Shown here piece by piece: positions 1-11,646 of a stretch of DNA of 64,000 bases. The notes beneath the pieces were generated by a model. The model ran no database searches, was not told the DNA's origin, and saw only the letters and a program-made list of their open reading frames with translations. Source of the DNA: Antennarius striatus (Eukaryota; Chordata; Actinopteri; Lophiiformes; Antennariidae); contig NC_090797.1 of the NCBI RefSeq assembly GCF_040054535.1, forward strand, positions 7,743,001 to 7,807,000. The letters run 5' to 3'. Position 1 is the stretch's first letter, and the number at the start of each line of letters is the position of its first letter. The translations under genes and the position numbers were made by a program.

Positions 1-90
1 GTAGTTTTAACAGTATTTATATTACAGATAAAGTCCCTCTTATGTAATGTTTCTCTGTGTATAATAAAGTTTTTTGGTATTTCTTCTTAG

Positions 91-3000
91 TGATCAGAGA
101 TCTAGATTGTGATCCTTTAAATGACAACGTCGCCAAGATGCAGTGGGAGGATAAAATGAGCACAAGGCCTTTGGAACCAGATCTTTCTGTTCAGATGGCC
201 AACAAAGAGAACATAACCTCAAATTCCCAGACTTCTCAGGTCAGTTGCTGCGTCTTGTCACCTCAGTGTGATAGTTACCTCTGGTGTAAAAGCAAATGTA
301 TGTGAGGAGTAAAAACCGAAACAACACTGTTATTTAGCTGGTCAAGCTCAAAAATGTCACATTTTTTCACCAACAGTGCAGTTCATCCAGGCAGCTTAGT
401 TGACATTTTATACTTTAATAGACTTTAAAAATGGTGAATAGAAGATGTTGCTGTGCAGTTCAACGCATGTATTTCTTGGCTTTCATTTTCTTTGTTTCTT
501 TCACAGTTACAAACCACACAAAGTGATGCAGATACTGCCGAACAATCCATTTCAGAGAGACCACCATATTCCTACATGGCCATGATTCAGTTTGCTATCA
601 ACAGCCAGAAGAACAGGAGGATGACACTGAAAGAAATTTACACATGGATCGAGGACAACTTTCCTTACTTCAGAAAGGTGGCCAAACCAGGATGGAAGGT
701 GCTTCAGAACTGAACAACTGAACAAAAACGTGTGTATATGTGTGTAAAAAGAGAGATTCATACAGATATATTTGCTCATTTTTGCTTGCAGAACTCAATC
801 CGCCACAACCTCTCTCTGCATGACATGTTCATCCGTGAGACTTCACTGGACGGAAAAGTATCGTTCTGGACTATCGAACCCGAAGCCAATCGGTGCCTAA
901 CTCTTGATCAGGTGTACAAGGTGAACGCTTTTTACTTTTTTCCATCTTCATTGTCATACCTTTCCACCTTTTTTTACAAAGTAGGACACATGAAACTAAA
1001 AGTATTTCTAATTCTTATATGGGTATACCTCACCCTACGTCGATAATTGATAGTAGGAGACAAAATGTAGGTTGAAAAATGATATATGTTGAATTAACCA
1101 AAATAACAATTCCCAGTTTTGCATTTTACTTAATGAGCCAGTTTTCAATGATATATAGTTAATACGAATCTATTTTAAGATTAAAAACAAATTTTATTTT
1201 TGATATATCAGAAAAAAAATCTAAATTTTACAAACACAATTTGACAATGTGCTTCTTACATTGTAGAGCTTTATTTATAAATGAATGATCAAATAAAAGC
1301 ATTTTTTAGGTTATAAAACAAAAACAGGAATTATTATTTTGCAATAGTAAAAAAAAATCAAATATCACAGTTTATCTGTTACATAATTTCTATCTTGTCT
1401 TCCACGTTTTGTATAATTAATGTTTTCTTGTTTTGTTTTTTGTCATTTTATATTCCAACCATATGGATCTTGTCTCTGCTATTCCCCATCGTTCTTTACA
1501 GGCTGGTTTTGACTCAGTGAATGCTTCTTCGCCAGTGCTTTTACTTCCTCAACAAGTGAGATGCATTTTCCTTTCTTTCTCCATCTTTGCAGTTAGCAGT
1601 AGAAAATTAGAGAATTTTCAAATTGCACTTGTCTATTTGTCGCCTGACACTCTGACGAGAAGAGGAAAGCTACAGTTGAATGCATAAAATGTAGGGAAAC
1701 ATTTTTGTTGCAGGAAGAGCAGCAGGGAGACTGAAGTCATGCTGACAGGGTAGTCTGCTATGAGTCAAACAAATGATGTGTGTTCAGTTTGCAGAGGTCT
1801 GCCCTAGCTTTTTTAACTAAAACAAAGGGAAAAAAACAGGTTAGCGGTATCCGAGGTCAATAATGAGAGCACATTAAACTAACTGAGTCAGTAAATTTTA
1901 TAAAAGCAATGCAATGTTGTTTTCTTTTTTTATAGCAACTAAAGAAAATGCATCCTGATTCATGGAAGTCACCAGTTTCCTCCGGTGAGTTAAAAGATTA
2001 AAATTGATCTTTAGTTAACAGATCAATCCAGCTTTATTAAATAGCACTTTTCATGGAAATCTTTTTTTAACAAGGGGTGCTTCACACAATGCATTAAAAA
2101 AAACACCACAGGCAGCAACACATATTAAATGAAATAAAATGAGAAATAGACAAGGAAAATGAACAATAAATAGTTTTATACATAGATAAATCAAAGATTC
2201 ATAATTGTTATTATATTAAAACCTAATTAAAGAGTACAACAATAAATCAGTAAATAATTCAACGGGTATACAAGTAAATAATGCTTCATTCAAGTCAGAT
2301 TAAAACTGTAAAAGATAAATAGAAAAAGCTCAGTTAAAAACAAGACTTAAGTAGGTCATGACTTTGCTTTTAAAAAATATCCGCACACACTGCTGTCAGG
2401 TCTTCAGTAACTCTGATAAGTAAATGTGAGAAATTAAGTTTCATAAAACAATTAAAGGACCTTCAAAAACAAACCTGATGCAACCAGACAGCTCATGCAA
2501 AGACTGGTGGTGTAAAAAATGGTGCAAGAGATGAAAGATCTTTGCACAGAGCTGACGGTAACCATTTTAAATTTTGAAAACTTCCTCTGATCTCTGTTGT
2601 TCTAACATTTAGAGAGAAAAATGAAACCTCTCCTTCCACGAACGGATTCCTACTTGGTTCCTATCCAGCTTCCAGTCACCTCGTCCCTCTTCCTGCCATC
2701 CTCGTCAAGCCAGATTCCCCCGTCCCACTCGCAGCAGAAACGTAGCATTCCAAAAGAAGCAAAAAGAGTGAGAATTGCTCCTAAGGTAATACTGACACCC
2801 CTTACAGTGTTCCAATAAATTAAGTCATGCATGATTGACAGATTAAATATTTCATCTGGCTACAAAAAAAAAAGTATGACAGAAAACATTACTGTTAGAA
2901 TATTGAAATACATGGTGTGTCTGACAGGTGGCACGAAGCAATACCCCAGTAATGTATCCTCAAACGGGCAAAGACATAAAGGTGGAGGTGAAAGAAGAGC

Positions 3001-3743
3001 AGGTGTGTGTTCCAATCAAGTGCAAGACCCCAGACGCTGGTCCAAAGCGACAAGCCCGGAGCTCTCGGCGTAAACAGCGCCTGGTTCACTCTAAGCAAGA
3101 GGAGCCCGTCCTGCTTTGCCCCGATAATACTTTTTTTGACTCCGGTGTAGCATCCGATGTTTCAGTTTTCCAAGATGTTCAAGACATGGAGCTGGATGAT
3201 CATCAGAGCAAGCAGCACAGCCCTGATCAAGAGTTGGCCTTTAAGACCCCCATAAAAAGCAGCAGCCACCTGACCTCATCCACACCAAGCAAGGCCCCCA
3301 CTAACGTCTTACCTGAAACCTGGAAAGTAACCCCTGTCGGCAAAGGAAGCCAAGACATCCTGGACTTCAGTCCCATCCGCACACCAGGTGGCCCCGCAGT
3401 CACCCCACGGCACGATTACACCACCTTCAGCTTCAGCATGACTCCCTTTAAAGAGTGGCCTCTGTTTGGCTCTCCAAGGGAGCTGCTCACTTCTGCCCCC
3501 TCCAGAATGAGTGGACTAACAGACTCTCCCATGAAGTGGCTCCAAGATAGCAGTTCTGGTGACCTTCTTCATACAGGAGGAGTCAACACCCCAAACCACT
3601 CAATCACAGAGGGCCTCGTGCTCGACACAATGAATGACAGCCTGAGCAAGATTCTAGTAGATATCAGCTTCTCAGCTCTGGATGAAGAGGATTTAGGTAC
3701 AGCCAATATTAGCTGGTCTGAGTTCATCCCTCAGTTGAAGTAA
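91..3743 (+). CDS. foxm1: Forkhead box protein M1, 3' part (5' exons lie left of the window)
   Basis: FOXM1 is a nuclear winged-helix activator of G2/M genes. Exons read here: 91-239, 507-698, 792-920, 1502-1555, 1936-1984, 2613-2785 and 2928-3743 (TAA at 3741-3743), all with AG/GT borders and compatible phases, giving about 519 codons. Human FOXM1 has roughly 750, so the N-terminus is outside. Exon 91-239 carries a KEN tripeptide (MANKENIT), which fits a Cdh1/APC degron. The forkhead starts at ERPPYSYMAMIQFAIN, continues through the recognition helix NSIRHNLSLHDMF and ends at LTLDQVYK. Next come KMKPLLPR and SYLVPIQLPV, and a basic KRVRIAPK, all typical of FOXM1. The last exon has two SUMO-type motifs (IKVE, VKEE), many Thr-Pro and Ser-Pro sites suited to CDK control, and the acidic C-terminal activation tail ending in SWSEFIPQLK. 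The FOXM1 assignment is firm; the splice borders were read by eye. Confidence 0.96.
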
Positions 3744-4740
3744 CCGGATTTTATCAGATTCTAAACACCTTACGTTATATATACATAGTTTGATTTTTTT
3801 CATGACACTGAAGCAGTTGCAAAATGTATGAAAGATTGGCCAAAACTTTAAGGTGAAAAACTGACAAGATAAATAAATAGTAGTAGTAAAATAGCTGCTG
3901 GTTTAATAGATTAATTTTAATTTATATTGCTGAGTTAGAGTAACCAAAAATAAATATAGGTGAAACATCTCCAACATTGAAAATTAATATCAAATGGATT
4001 TAGTCATTGATGTTTGATCATGAGGATGCACCTTCCTGTTTGACTACTACACTTCCAAGACATTTTATCTTAGCTGCCATAGAGAATGAAAGTAATGATG
4101 GGAGTACTTGGATTACCAGGGCAAAAAAGTCCATTGTGCCCCCTCCCCCCACAATGAAACATACACACATATAAACAGTTTCCACCTACAGTTTACTCTT
4201 TTTCTCACATTCTTACACATAATTTTCATTTTACTGTTGAAGGACTTGCTCGGAAAGAGTTGGTTAAAATACAGTTTGTATATATGTCAATTTGCACATT
4301 TTAATATATATAATGTGGTTTTTAAGTTTGTAAATGGAAAGACTATACTGCTTTATGGGAACAGTGAGCTGCCTCTGCTGTTTGGTTCAAGCGCCTTCTG
4401 GAGACAACTTTTAGATTGTAATAAAGGATTGTTAGCAATAAACAGTGATAAAGTTAAAAAGACCATAAAAAAGGCATGTAGCACTAACGGCACAATGGGG
4501 TTTTTTTTCTTTACATTATCTGTAGATCAGTCTTTGATTTGTCACTTCCTAAATCTTTCCAGTTGTAGTTTGTCACTATGCCTGTATCACCTTAAAAGCA
4601 CTTGCCTACAGGCGGGCTTTTTGTGCTTTCAGTGACTGTTTATTTTGAAATATTCTATGACAGTCTTAATGAAAATCATTATATTGTGTGTCATCCACAA
4701 ATTGTTTTCAATAAAAATTAAATTGCTGACATTTTTGGGT
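3744..4740 (+). other. foxm1 3' UTR and downstream sequence
   Basis: No coding exon is seen. Candidate polyadenylation signals AATAAA lie at 3872-3877 and 3949-3954. The stretch is AT-rich. Homology to the 3' UTRs of the transporter genes begins at about 4740, so the two convergent transcription units probably end within this kilobase. The open frame at 4108-4635 shows no recognisable protein. Confidence 0.5.
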
Positions 4741-5579
4741 TCTGTGTGAAAAAAACGTGACCATTTTGTGGAAAATGAAAATACCACAACAAGGATACAC
4801 GGCTTCAAAAACCAACCCCTATATGTTGTACCTGATAAATTGAGTAGCAATATCATCTTAATAAAAATTGAAACCTTTCAGATTCAGTGCATTTACTGGT
4901 TTACAAAGCAGGGTGGAATTGAGACAAGATATTTAGGAGATGATGAAAACTTACAGTGATTAAGAAAAGTTTTTAATTTTACAGTGTATACTGATCTGAT
5001 CCCAGAAGAGAAATTAAGAGCACACTCTAGTGAGTAAATACTGCAAATGCATGCATACATGTTAGTTTGTACAGGCCCCTGTAGCGCACACACACACGGG
5101 GGGGATCCCTGTAGGCATGCAGTGGGAGATAGAGTGGCAGGCAGCCCCTTTGTGGAGCGCCCCAAATGAGCAACTTGTGAAGGGGGACTCGGCTTGCTTA
5201 AGGCCGCCTCGGTCACTTCCAAAGGTGAAGTGACACCTCCCACTGTCAGCTCACACTCCGGGTGTTTTTTTTGGGAGGGAGTGGGAATTGAACCGCCGAT
5301 CTTAGGAACATCGGACAACCCACTCTACCGCCTGCTCTACCACTGAGCCACTGCTGCCCAAAAGTAAGTTGCTTTTACTTAGCCTGTGATGTTAAACTGG
5401 TACAAGAAAACTGTTCAACGTAAGTACTGTATTAACTAAACCAGCAAATCAGTTATAAATCCTATTTTCCAGGTAAGGTTCTACTCTGAAAACTACAATT
5501 TTTTTTAATGAACAGAACCTTGATATATGAATAGACTTTCATAAGGTGGGGTCCAGAGAATCTGGTATGTCTGAGGTTG
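4740..5579 (-). other. 3' UTR of transporter copy A, interrupted by a SINE
   Basis: Plus-strand sequence around 4780-4960 is similar to 21935-22100 (below copy B) and 30480-30640 (below copy C). All three share a segment reading GGCTTCAAAAACCAACC or close to it. This marks conserved 3' UTR of the minus-strand transporter genes. In B and C a minus-strand AATAAA (plus-strand TTTATT) sits at 22093-22098 and 30619-30624. The matching site in A is altered. The SINE at about 4965-5360 separates this block from the last exon. Confidence 0.55.
4965..5360 (-). repeat. tRNA-derived SINE, near full length
   Basis: On the minus strand the element starts with a tRNA-like head. Box A reads TGGCTCAGTGG (plus 5340-5350) and box B reads GGTTCAATTCC (plus 5284-5294). 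These are RNA polymerase III promoter boxes. The tail contains a GGGATCA segment typical of 3' ends of many fish retroposons. Related copies lie at 17430-17660 (tail only), 28332-28805 (tail and body) and 29700-29806 (head only). It is inserted in the 3' UTR of transporter copy A. Confidence 0.75.
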
Positions 5580-8500
5580 TCAGTACGTCTTGATTTCCTG
5601 CTGGACCACCTCCAGGAGGATTTGCAGCTTCTTGCTGCACGAGTCTAGGAATGTAGAAAAGTCAGAATTAGGAGAAGCTGAGAAGACTTTTCATTCTTTC
5701 TGGCTTGGATAAAATCAATGATGTTAAGCGCAGTAAGCCATCAGCTTACTGGGTCAGTTTGGAGTGGAATGCAATTGTACAAACATCTCCCACCCTCTCA
5801 ACCTACAGTTCTTGCTCGATTGAAGATGTATTAAAAATGGATATGTTCAATTATCAAATCAAACTGGTTTGGTGGAACTTACTGAAGGTGCGTCTCCATC
5901 TCGATGGTAAACAAAAACTGTTGACGGTCAAATAATATAATGGGACCCCGCCCAGTGTCAGAGCACAGCTCCACCCTGTGTTCCAGGGGTCTGAATACAA
6001 AGACAGACCCACGATGAAGAAGCAAACCACTGTAAAAGTGATGATAATGACCACGGGTGCCTACAAGACATCAGAGACAAGGAAATCAAACAGATCTGTC
6101 TGTTTACGATACACTTCTAATGGCAAATCCTCTACAGATTGATTAAGAAACCAAAAACACACACCTTGAAAGGTCTTGGATGGAGAGGGAAGCGATACCG
6201 ATGGATGAGCATCCCTGTGGTTGCCAAGGCAATGAACAACCAGCGAGAAAAGGAGACAAAGTTGATGAGCTGGTAAATGTCTCCGGAGGTTAAGAACAAC
6301 ACTGTCAAGGGGTACTGGAAACAGAAAACAGCTAAATGACTAATTCACACTCAATATTAAGACAGTATTGTTGCATAATTTTTTACTTTATTTATTTATT
6401 TTGGACTTGTTAATATAACAGACTTCACACCTTCATCACATTTACAACATCAACAACAACATCCGAAATAAAGTGCTGACGGGTATGGGCCAATAGGCTT
6501 GTGGAATTCCCATCCCCCAGAATCTGAAATATCGCTTGCATTACAATATGTTGTCAAAAAACTCAGACATTAAAAGTTTTCAACCAATTCATCCATTGAA
6601 TTTTGACAGACGTTTGTACTCTTATCCACTTCCAGATATTAGCCTTTTCACCTAAAGCATAATCATGATTACATTCCTCCTAGGAACAACAAGGTTTGTT
6701 GACCTTGGCAGTGTTCTCAACAAGAATATAATGATCATATCCACCTCTTTCAGCAGTGTTTATACAAGAATTAACCACTTTGTTACAGGCACTTTAACAG
6801 TTTCACATGCTATTATGTTGTCAAAAGATATCAACATGCTTCATAACTTTGTCTAACACAACAGTCTGTAAACCACACCTGCAAAGATTCCTGAGCTAGT
6901 GGATCAGACAGCAGACTACTGGTGCAGAAAAGGTCAGAACCTGAGATAATGAAGGCTGCACCCAGTGGTGTCAGAGATGTGTCTTCACTTTGGTTCTAAA
7001 GTCACGGACCCATTTTGCCACCAGAAACCAGTAGCACTTCTCTATGGGCATCACCATGGGGAGCGACATCCTTTCGTGTCTTGCCCCCAGTGGCCAAGTC
7101 CTCTGTGTGCCTTTACCTGTCAGTTAGAATGAGCTACCCTTTCTCTACTATGGCCAACGGCCTCCACATCCTCCAGGGCCAGTGAGGTAATAGGTAGAAT
7201 CTTAGGCCAAAGCACATAGTCAGTTTGTAGCATGGAGCGGTGACTGTTTTACAGTCTTATGAATCCTCTGCTTCTTTAAGAGACATCTCACTGAATCCCA
7301 TGTATAATATGTAGCTGTTTGGAGAGAACATTTGTTGAAAACTTACAGGTCGTTAAGAATCACATGGTGCTCTTAGAAAACTGGATTGTCATGCCAGTAC
7401 AGCCAATCTGTGAGCTGAGGATGAATACCCTTTATGGTATATGTTGCATAAATAGATATTCTCTAATCATTGCCCCAGAAACAAAACATAAAGCATAGTA
7501 AGACTTTCAAGGAATTCCAAACACAGGTGGACATTCAATTAAATGAATTTATAAAAAATTCTTGATTACATATTTTGGATACAAGAAAAAAGTAACAAAG
7601 AAAATGTAAGACATGTCTGCACTTGGTTTGGTGTATCACTGGCATGGTGTGATGCTAATATGAGCTCTTAAACTTGCCGTTGCCTTAGGTTTCTTCTCTC
7701 AAAGTTAAAAGTGACTGAACAAGAATTCTATTCCCCAACACAAACACACCCCCCAAAAAAAAAAAATAAATTAAAATGGCAAAAGTGTCACACATGAAAA
7801 AACACTGACCACTTCTAGAGTCATGGCCCGGATAAAATACAAAACAGATGAATTTACATATGATTGAGAGATGCAACTGAAGTTAATTACAGTAAGCAGA
7901 CAGACTTTTTAAAGTGCTTTCTCAAACATCCAAATATTTTTAATTTATATTTGCACTGTCATGTCAGTTCATGTGTTAACATTACAATTAACTTGTGTGC
8001 AGGGTGTAGTCTACATTACCATTAGAAGCACAGCCGGTAAAGGCGTCTTTCTGCGGATGTGAATCATGGAAAAAATGGGAGGGCAGTGACCCTCTCTGGC
8101 TCCCACAAACATCATCCTGTAATGTCAACAGTTGGAATCAAGTTGCCCCTATTTTCAGGCAAATGAATCAGCAGGATAACATTCCTGTGTCCACATTACC
8201 TGGGTGCCCCAAATATGCCACCGTTAAGTGTTCCAAGGCAGGACAAGGCCACAAGAAAAGGAATCACAGACGCCATACCATGAAGGGCACGGTTTGCAAA
8301 TGTCTGCAGAAACGACATTCAACCAAATTGTAATACAATTAATTTCTGAGGATTGTCAAGTAGTTTCTCAAACTTTTTTCTGTTACGACAGCCTTTCTAT
8401 ATATTGTAAAAGGCACAAAAGGAGCACATTACATAATTTCATACTCGTCCAATTCAAGTCAATCAAATATTTGACAGTTGATTTGTTCTCGGGTGTCTCT

Positions 8501-11297
8501 TCAGTTTTTTTGGAGCCATCGATATCCTTGTTGTGCAGCTTCCACAAAACGAGGCTACTGGCACTATAGCATTAACACTCACCACAGCCACAGCATCAGA
8601 CTGCAACAGCTCGGCCGGCGTCATCATGGTGTAGTACGCCATGTTAACAAGTACATAACAGACTGTCACTGTCACCATGGAGCTGATTATTGCCAGTGGG
8701 AAAGTTCTGACATAATGAGAAAATAATCAGAATGTAGCTTCATTAAAAAAATTTAACTGACTGGAGAGTAAACTAATTATTGATACCTGTTGGGGTTTTT
8801 AACTTCTTCTGTAACGCTGTTCAGTGAAAACCTACAAGAAAAAGAAAAAAAAAAAGAGGCTTTTTGAATTCCAACCAGGGTTCACTACGACATAATTATT
8901 ACTTACCATCCACCAAAAGCATAAAGGCCATTATAGAAGGCCAGCGGCAGCTTGTCCAATGTTATTAAGTCAAGCTCAAAACCATTCTGGAAATTGTCTG
9001 TTTTTCCTAAAAGGAAGAATATTTATTCACAGGGTAGCTGAGCGTTATCTACAAATGAATCATGATTGTACCTTAATAATAATTTACAGTCTCTCACCTT
9101 TAGCCAGTGCAATGACACCAGGAACGATGATGAGGACAAGAGCAAACATCTTAATGACAGTCAGGAGGACCTGCGTTCGTGTGGCCATGGTCACACTCCA
9201 GCAGTTGACTGCCACGACAAAGGCTACAAGCAGTCAAAAAGAAAGAGCTTGTAAAACTGAGGTTCATGAATCGCCAAGTTGCACTGCACAGACGTGTTTG
9301 AATGATATAACAATGTTGTGAATGGACAGGGGAAGCATAAAACCACTCACTCACTGCGAGGATGCTGACAAGTTTGACCAGCACAGTGGGAGCGGTGCAT
9401 GGTGTATAGAATGGCTCCACCACATAGCGACCAAAAGCCAAGGCCACGTAGGAAGTCACAGCTGGTCTGGAAACACATCAAATCTGGTAGGTTTTGACTT
9501 TCAATCAGGTCAAAAAGAGCAGATGAAACTAACCAACCTGATAATTACGAATTCAGTCGTAAGTCGTAAGAAGGCAGGCAGCGGTCCCAGTGTCTCCAGT
9601 AGATAAGTGTAGTGGCTCCCTGATTTTGTAAAAGTGGTACCTAGTTCAGCGTAGCACAGGGCCCCTAATGAGAGAGCAAGAGCAGGCACGGAAAATTTAT
9701 CCATAGATATAGTGTTTGTTTATTTTTCCATCCAAGCATCTTCTTGTACACGGTTAATGGATGGATGGGTTATTTTTATTTAGCACAAATTGGTATGCAC
9801 TCAGCATTTTTTCTTCTTACTTCATTACTGTGAACAAAAGAAAAGATTTATGAATTTGCTGGAGTGTGGGCATAAGGCCACACAAAAGACACGTCCGAGG
9901 CGTACCCCAGGGCGTTTCTTCTTCAAGGATATGGATGAATGGATTGATTTTCACAGTGCGTTTATTTTATTGCTTAATATTAGATGCATTTACCATCAAT
10001 GAAAACAGTATCTAAATTGCAAAATGCAAACCACTCATCTATGCAACAGAAAAAAATATAGAGATCAAATCAACTGGCTGAAGCCTTAAAACAAAGTGCA
10101 AGGCAGTAGTGTGCACATTATAGACTCAGACATACAATGCAGTACAGTACTGCATTCCATATGTCACTAGTAATTTAACTCGTAATATTGCAGTAATGAG
10201 CTGTCTGAAGTGTATCGACATTGAAAAATTGTCTTTGATAACTATTTCAATATCACAACGGCATGGAGGTGTCCACGACTAAAGCAGACCTCAAAATTTA
10301 TTGAATTGAATTTTGTTTAACTTTATTTTGATAGGGCCAATCCAACCTTTCTGGGTTCATCACGTTTATTTCCGGAGGTTGTTAATTCCCAGAATGGAAT
10401 TCCTGAGTTTATTGTCGTCTTGATTTTTCCAGCATAGTCGTTGTGCACAACAGCGTGTTGATTCAATTAACGGAGCTGTGGTTCCTTTTAGAGATGACAA
10501 CTCCGTTCTGGCTGATTATAAATCCATAATAATACGCATTACTTACATTTGATAAACATGGTCTGTAAGCCAAAGGGACCTGTTTTGGGGTTTTTTTAAG
10601 AAAAAAAACTCTTAAGACCTAGCTGTTATTTTGACTATAAGAAATACTCAGATGAAACATATTGTATATTTATCATAGGTCATTTATTTCTAATGTTTAA
10701 CTCAGACAATTGTTTTAGACATTTTAACGGTATTAGTCACACAGATATTTTTAATATAATGATAATTTTTCGTATATAGCCAATTAAATATGTTCAATAA
10801 AACACCCAAAAGTCAATGAAAAAAGTCAAAAACACATTTTCTGTGCGCAAATGCCACGTATAAGCAAGATCATAAAGCTTAAAGACAAAAAAAAGGGAGT
10901 GTACTGTAGATGTCTGTATAGGTTTTCAGTAATCCAGGATGAGGTATCCAATTTACAACTAAGATCGATTTAACACCACGTGACAATTTAGTAAACGGAT
11001 AATGTAAGATTTATTTTTTATTTTTTTATTTTTTGAAAGAAACGAAAAGATGAACAAACACCTAAATCATGTCATCTCACCAAACATGGAGAGGATCCCA
11101 CACAGAGCCCACACCAGCAGAGAGAGCCCCACGCTGCCGCTGTTCATCAGGACGCCTTTAGGCGCGATGAAGATCCCGCTGCCCACCACGGTGCCCACGA
11201 TGAAGGCCGTCGCGGACACCAGGTTGATCTCCCTCCGCAGGTGCACCACCTCATCTTCCGTCTTCTTCACGTCTCTCTCTGTTTTTGTCCCATCCAT
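5580..11297 (-). CDS. SLC7A11 (xCT)-like amino-acid exchanger light chain, copy A
   Basis: Twelve exons in transcription order: 11297-11081, 9664-9538, 9466-9351, 9223-9098, 9006-8907, 8831-8787, 8706-8583, 8303-8200, 8116-8020, 6314-6165, 6060-5883, 5644-5580 (stop 5582-5580). The sum is 1449 bp, 482 codons; human xCT has 501. The product should be a 12-TM LeuT-fold plasma-membrane light chain pairing with an SLC3A heavy chain. Seen: MDGTKTER start, [12 protein letters not shown] in TM1, [11 protein letters not shown] (re-entrant-loop His), [15 protein letters not shown] (heavy-chain Cys), [12 protein letters not shown] in TM6, [13 protein letters not shown] in TM8, SFSRWLF in TM10 (Arg as in xCT), and LQILLEVV near the C-terminus. 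Closest by eye to SLC7A11; SLC7A13 or another fish-specific SLC7A gene is possible. Oddity: exon 2 has LRLTTEF where B and C have LRLWDEF. Intron 9 is enlarged by repeats. Confidence 0.93.
6384..6850. repeat. Unclassified dispersed repeat in intron 9 of copy A
   Basis: The sequence with CAACATCCGAAA, a CCCATCCCCCAGAAT segment and TTGACCTTGGCAGTGTTCT recurs at 16741-17420, 17690-17858 plus 18347-18450, and in part in intron 1 of B (26565-26960) and C (35480-35650). No coding potential is seen. The class is unknown; it could be the 3' tail of a LINE. Confidence 0.6.
6905..7200. other. Intron 9 segment shared by all three transporter copies
   Basis: A stretch with CAGTGGCCAA followed by a CCTTTCT-type run and TCTAAGGCC-like sequence recurs in intron 9 of B (about 23570-23680) and C (about 32770-32880). 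It must predate the duplications. It may be an old repeat or an intronic control element; no function can be read from it. Confidence 0.4.
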
Positions 11298-11594
11298 GTC
11301 TCTTCTCTCCTTAAACTGATGGCTTCTATTATTAATTTAACGTTTATATACAAATCGTATTTTAATCCGATTTAAAAAAAAAATCCACGTCCAACACCAA
11401 GACATTAATTGCAGTAATAAGTTTCTTTGCGCAGGACTGCACGACAAGCTTAGTCAGCTGTGACTATATTTATTTTCTTGTTCAATTTATCGTTTTACCC
11501 CCCCCCCCCCATACCTATTTTGTAATTTCCACGTCACATTTGTGGAACGAAGTATTTCGTGATGTCACGAACGCGCCTTTTAGAATGATATTAA
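11298..11594 (-). promoter_or_regulatory. Proximal 5' flank of transporter copy A
   Basis: This lies between the start codon of copy A and the piggyBac insertion. On the minus strand it contains TGACTAAGC (plus 11448-11456), which fits the antioxidant response core TGACnnnGC. It also has an ATF/CREB-like TGACATCA (plus TGATGTCA at 11560-11567). The latter is conserved upstream of copy C (36916-36923) at a nearly equal distance from the ATG. Established knowledge: mammalian SLC7A11 is induced through NRF2 and ATF4. Whether these sites act here is inference. A C10 run is at about 11500. Confidence 0.4.
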
Positions 11595-11646
11595 CCCTTA
11601 GGTACCGATTAAAATGGCTCTACACCTTAGCCAAAGAGACAAAAAA

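Noticed and set aside
4108..4635. 175-codon plus-strand frame after foxm1
   Set aside because: Hydrophobic, low-complexity, with no family motif. It lies in the foxm1 3' region.
4893..5318. 141-codon minus frame
   Set aside because: It lies mostly inside the SINE at 4965-5360.
8463..8726. Plus-strand frames over transporter exons (also 9322-9606, 26137-26421, 36423-36674)
   Set aside because: They are antisense shadows of the minus-strand SLC7A exons.
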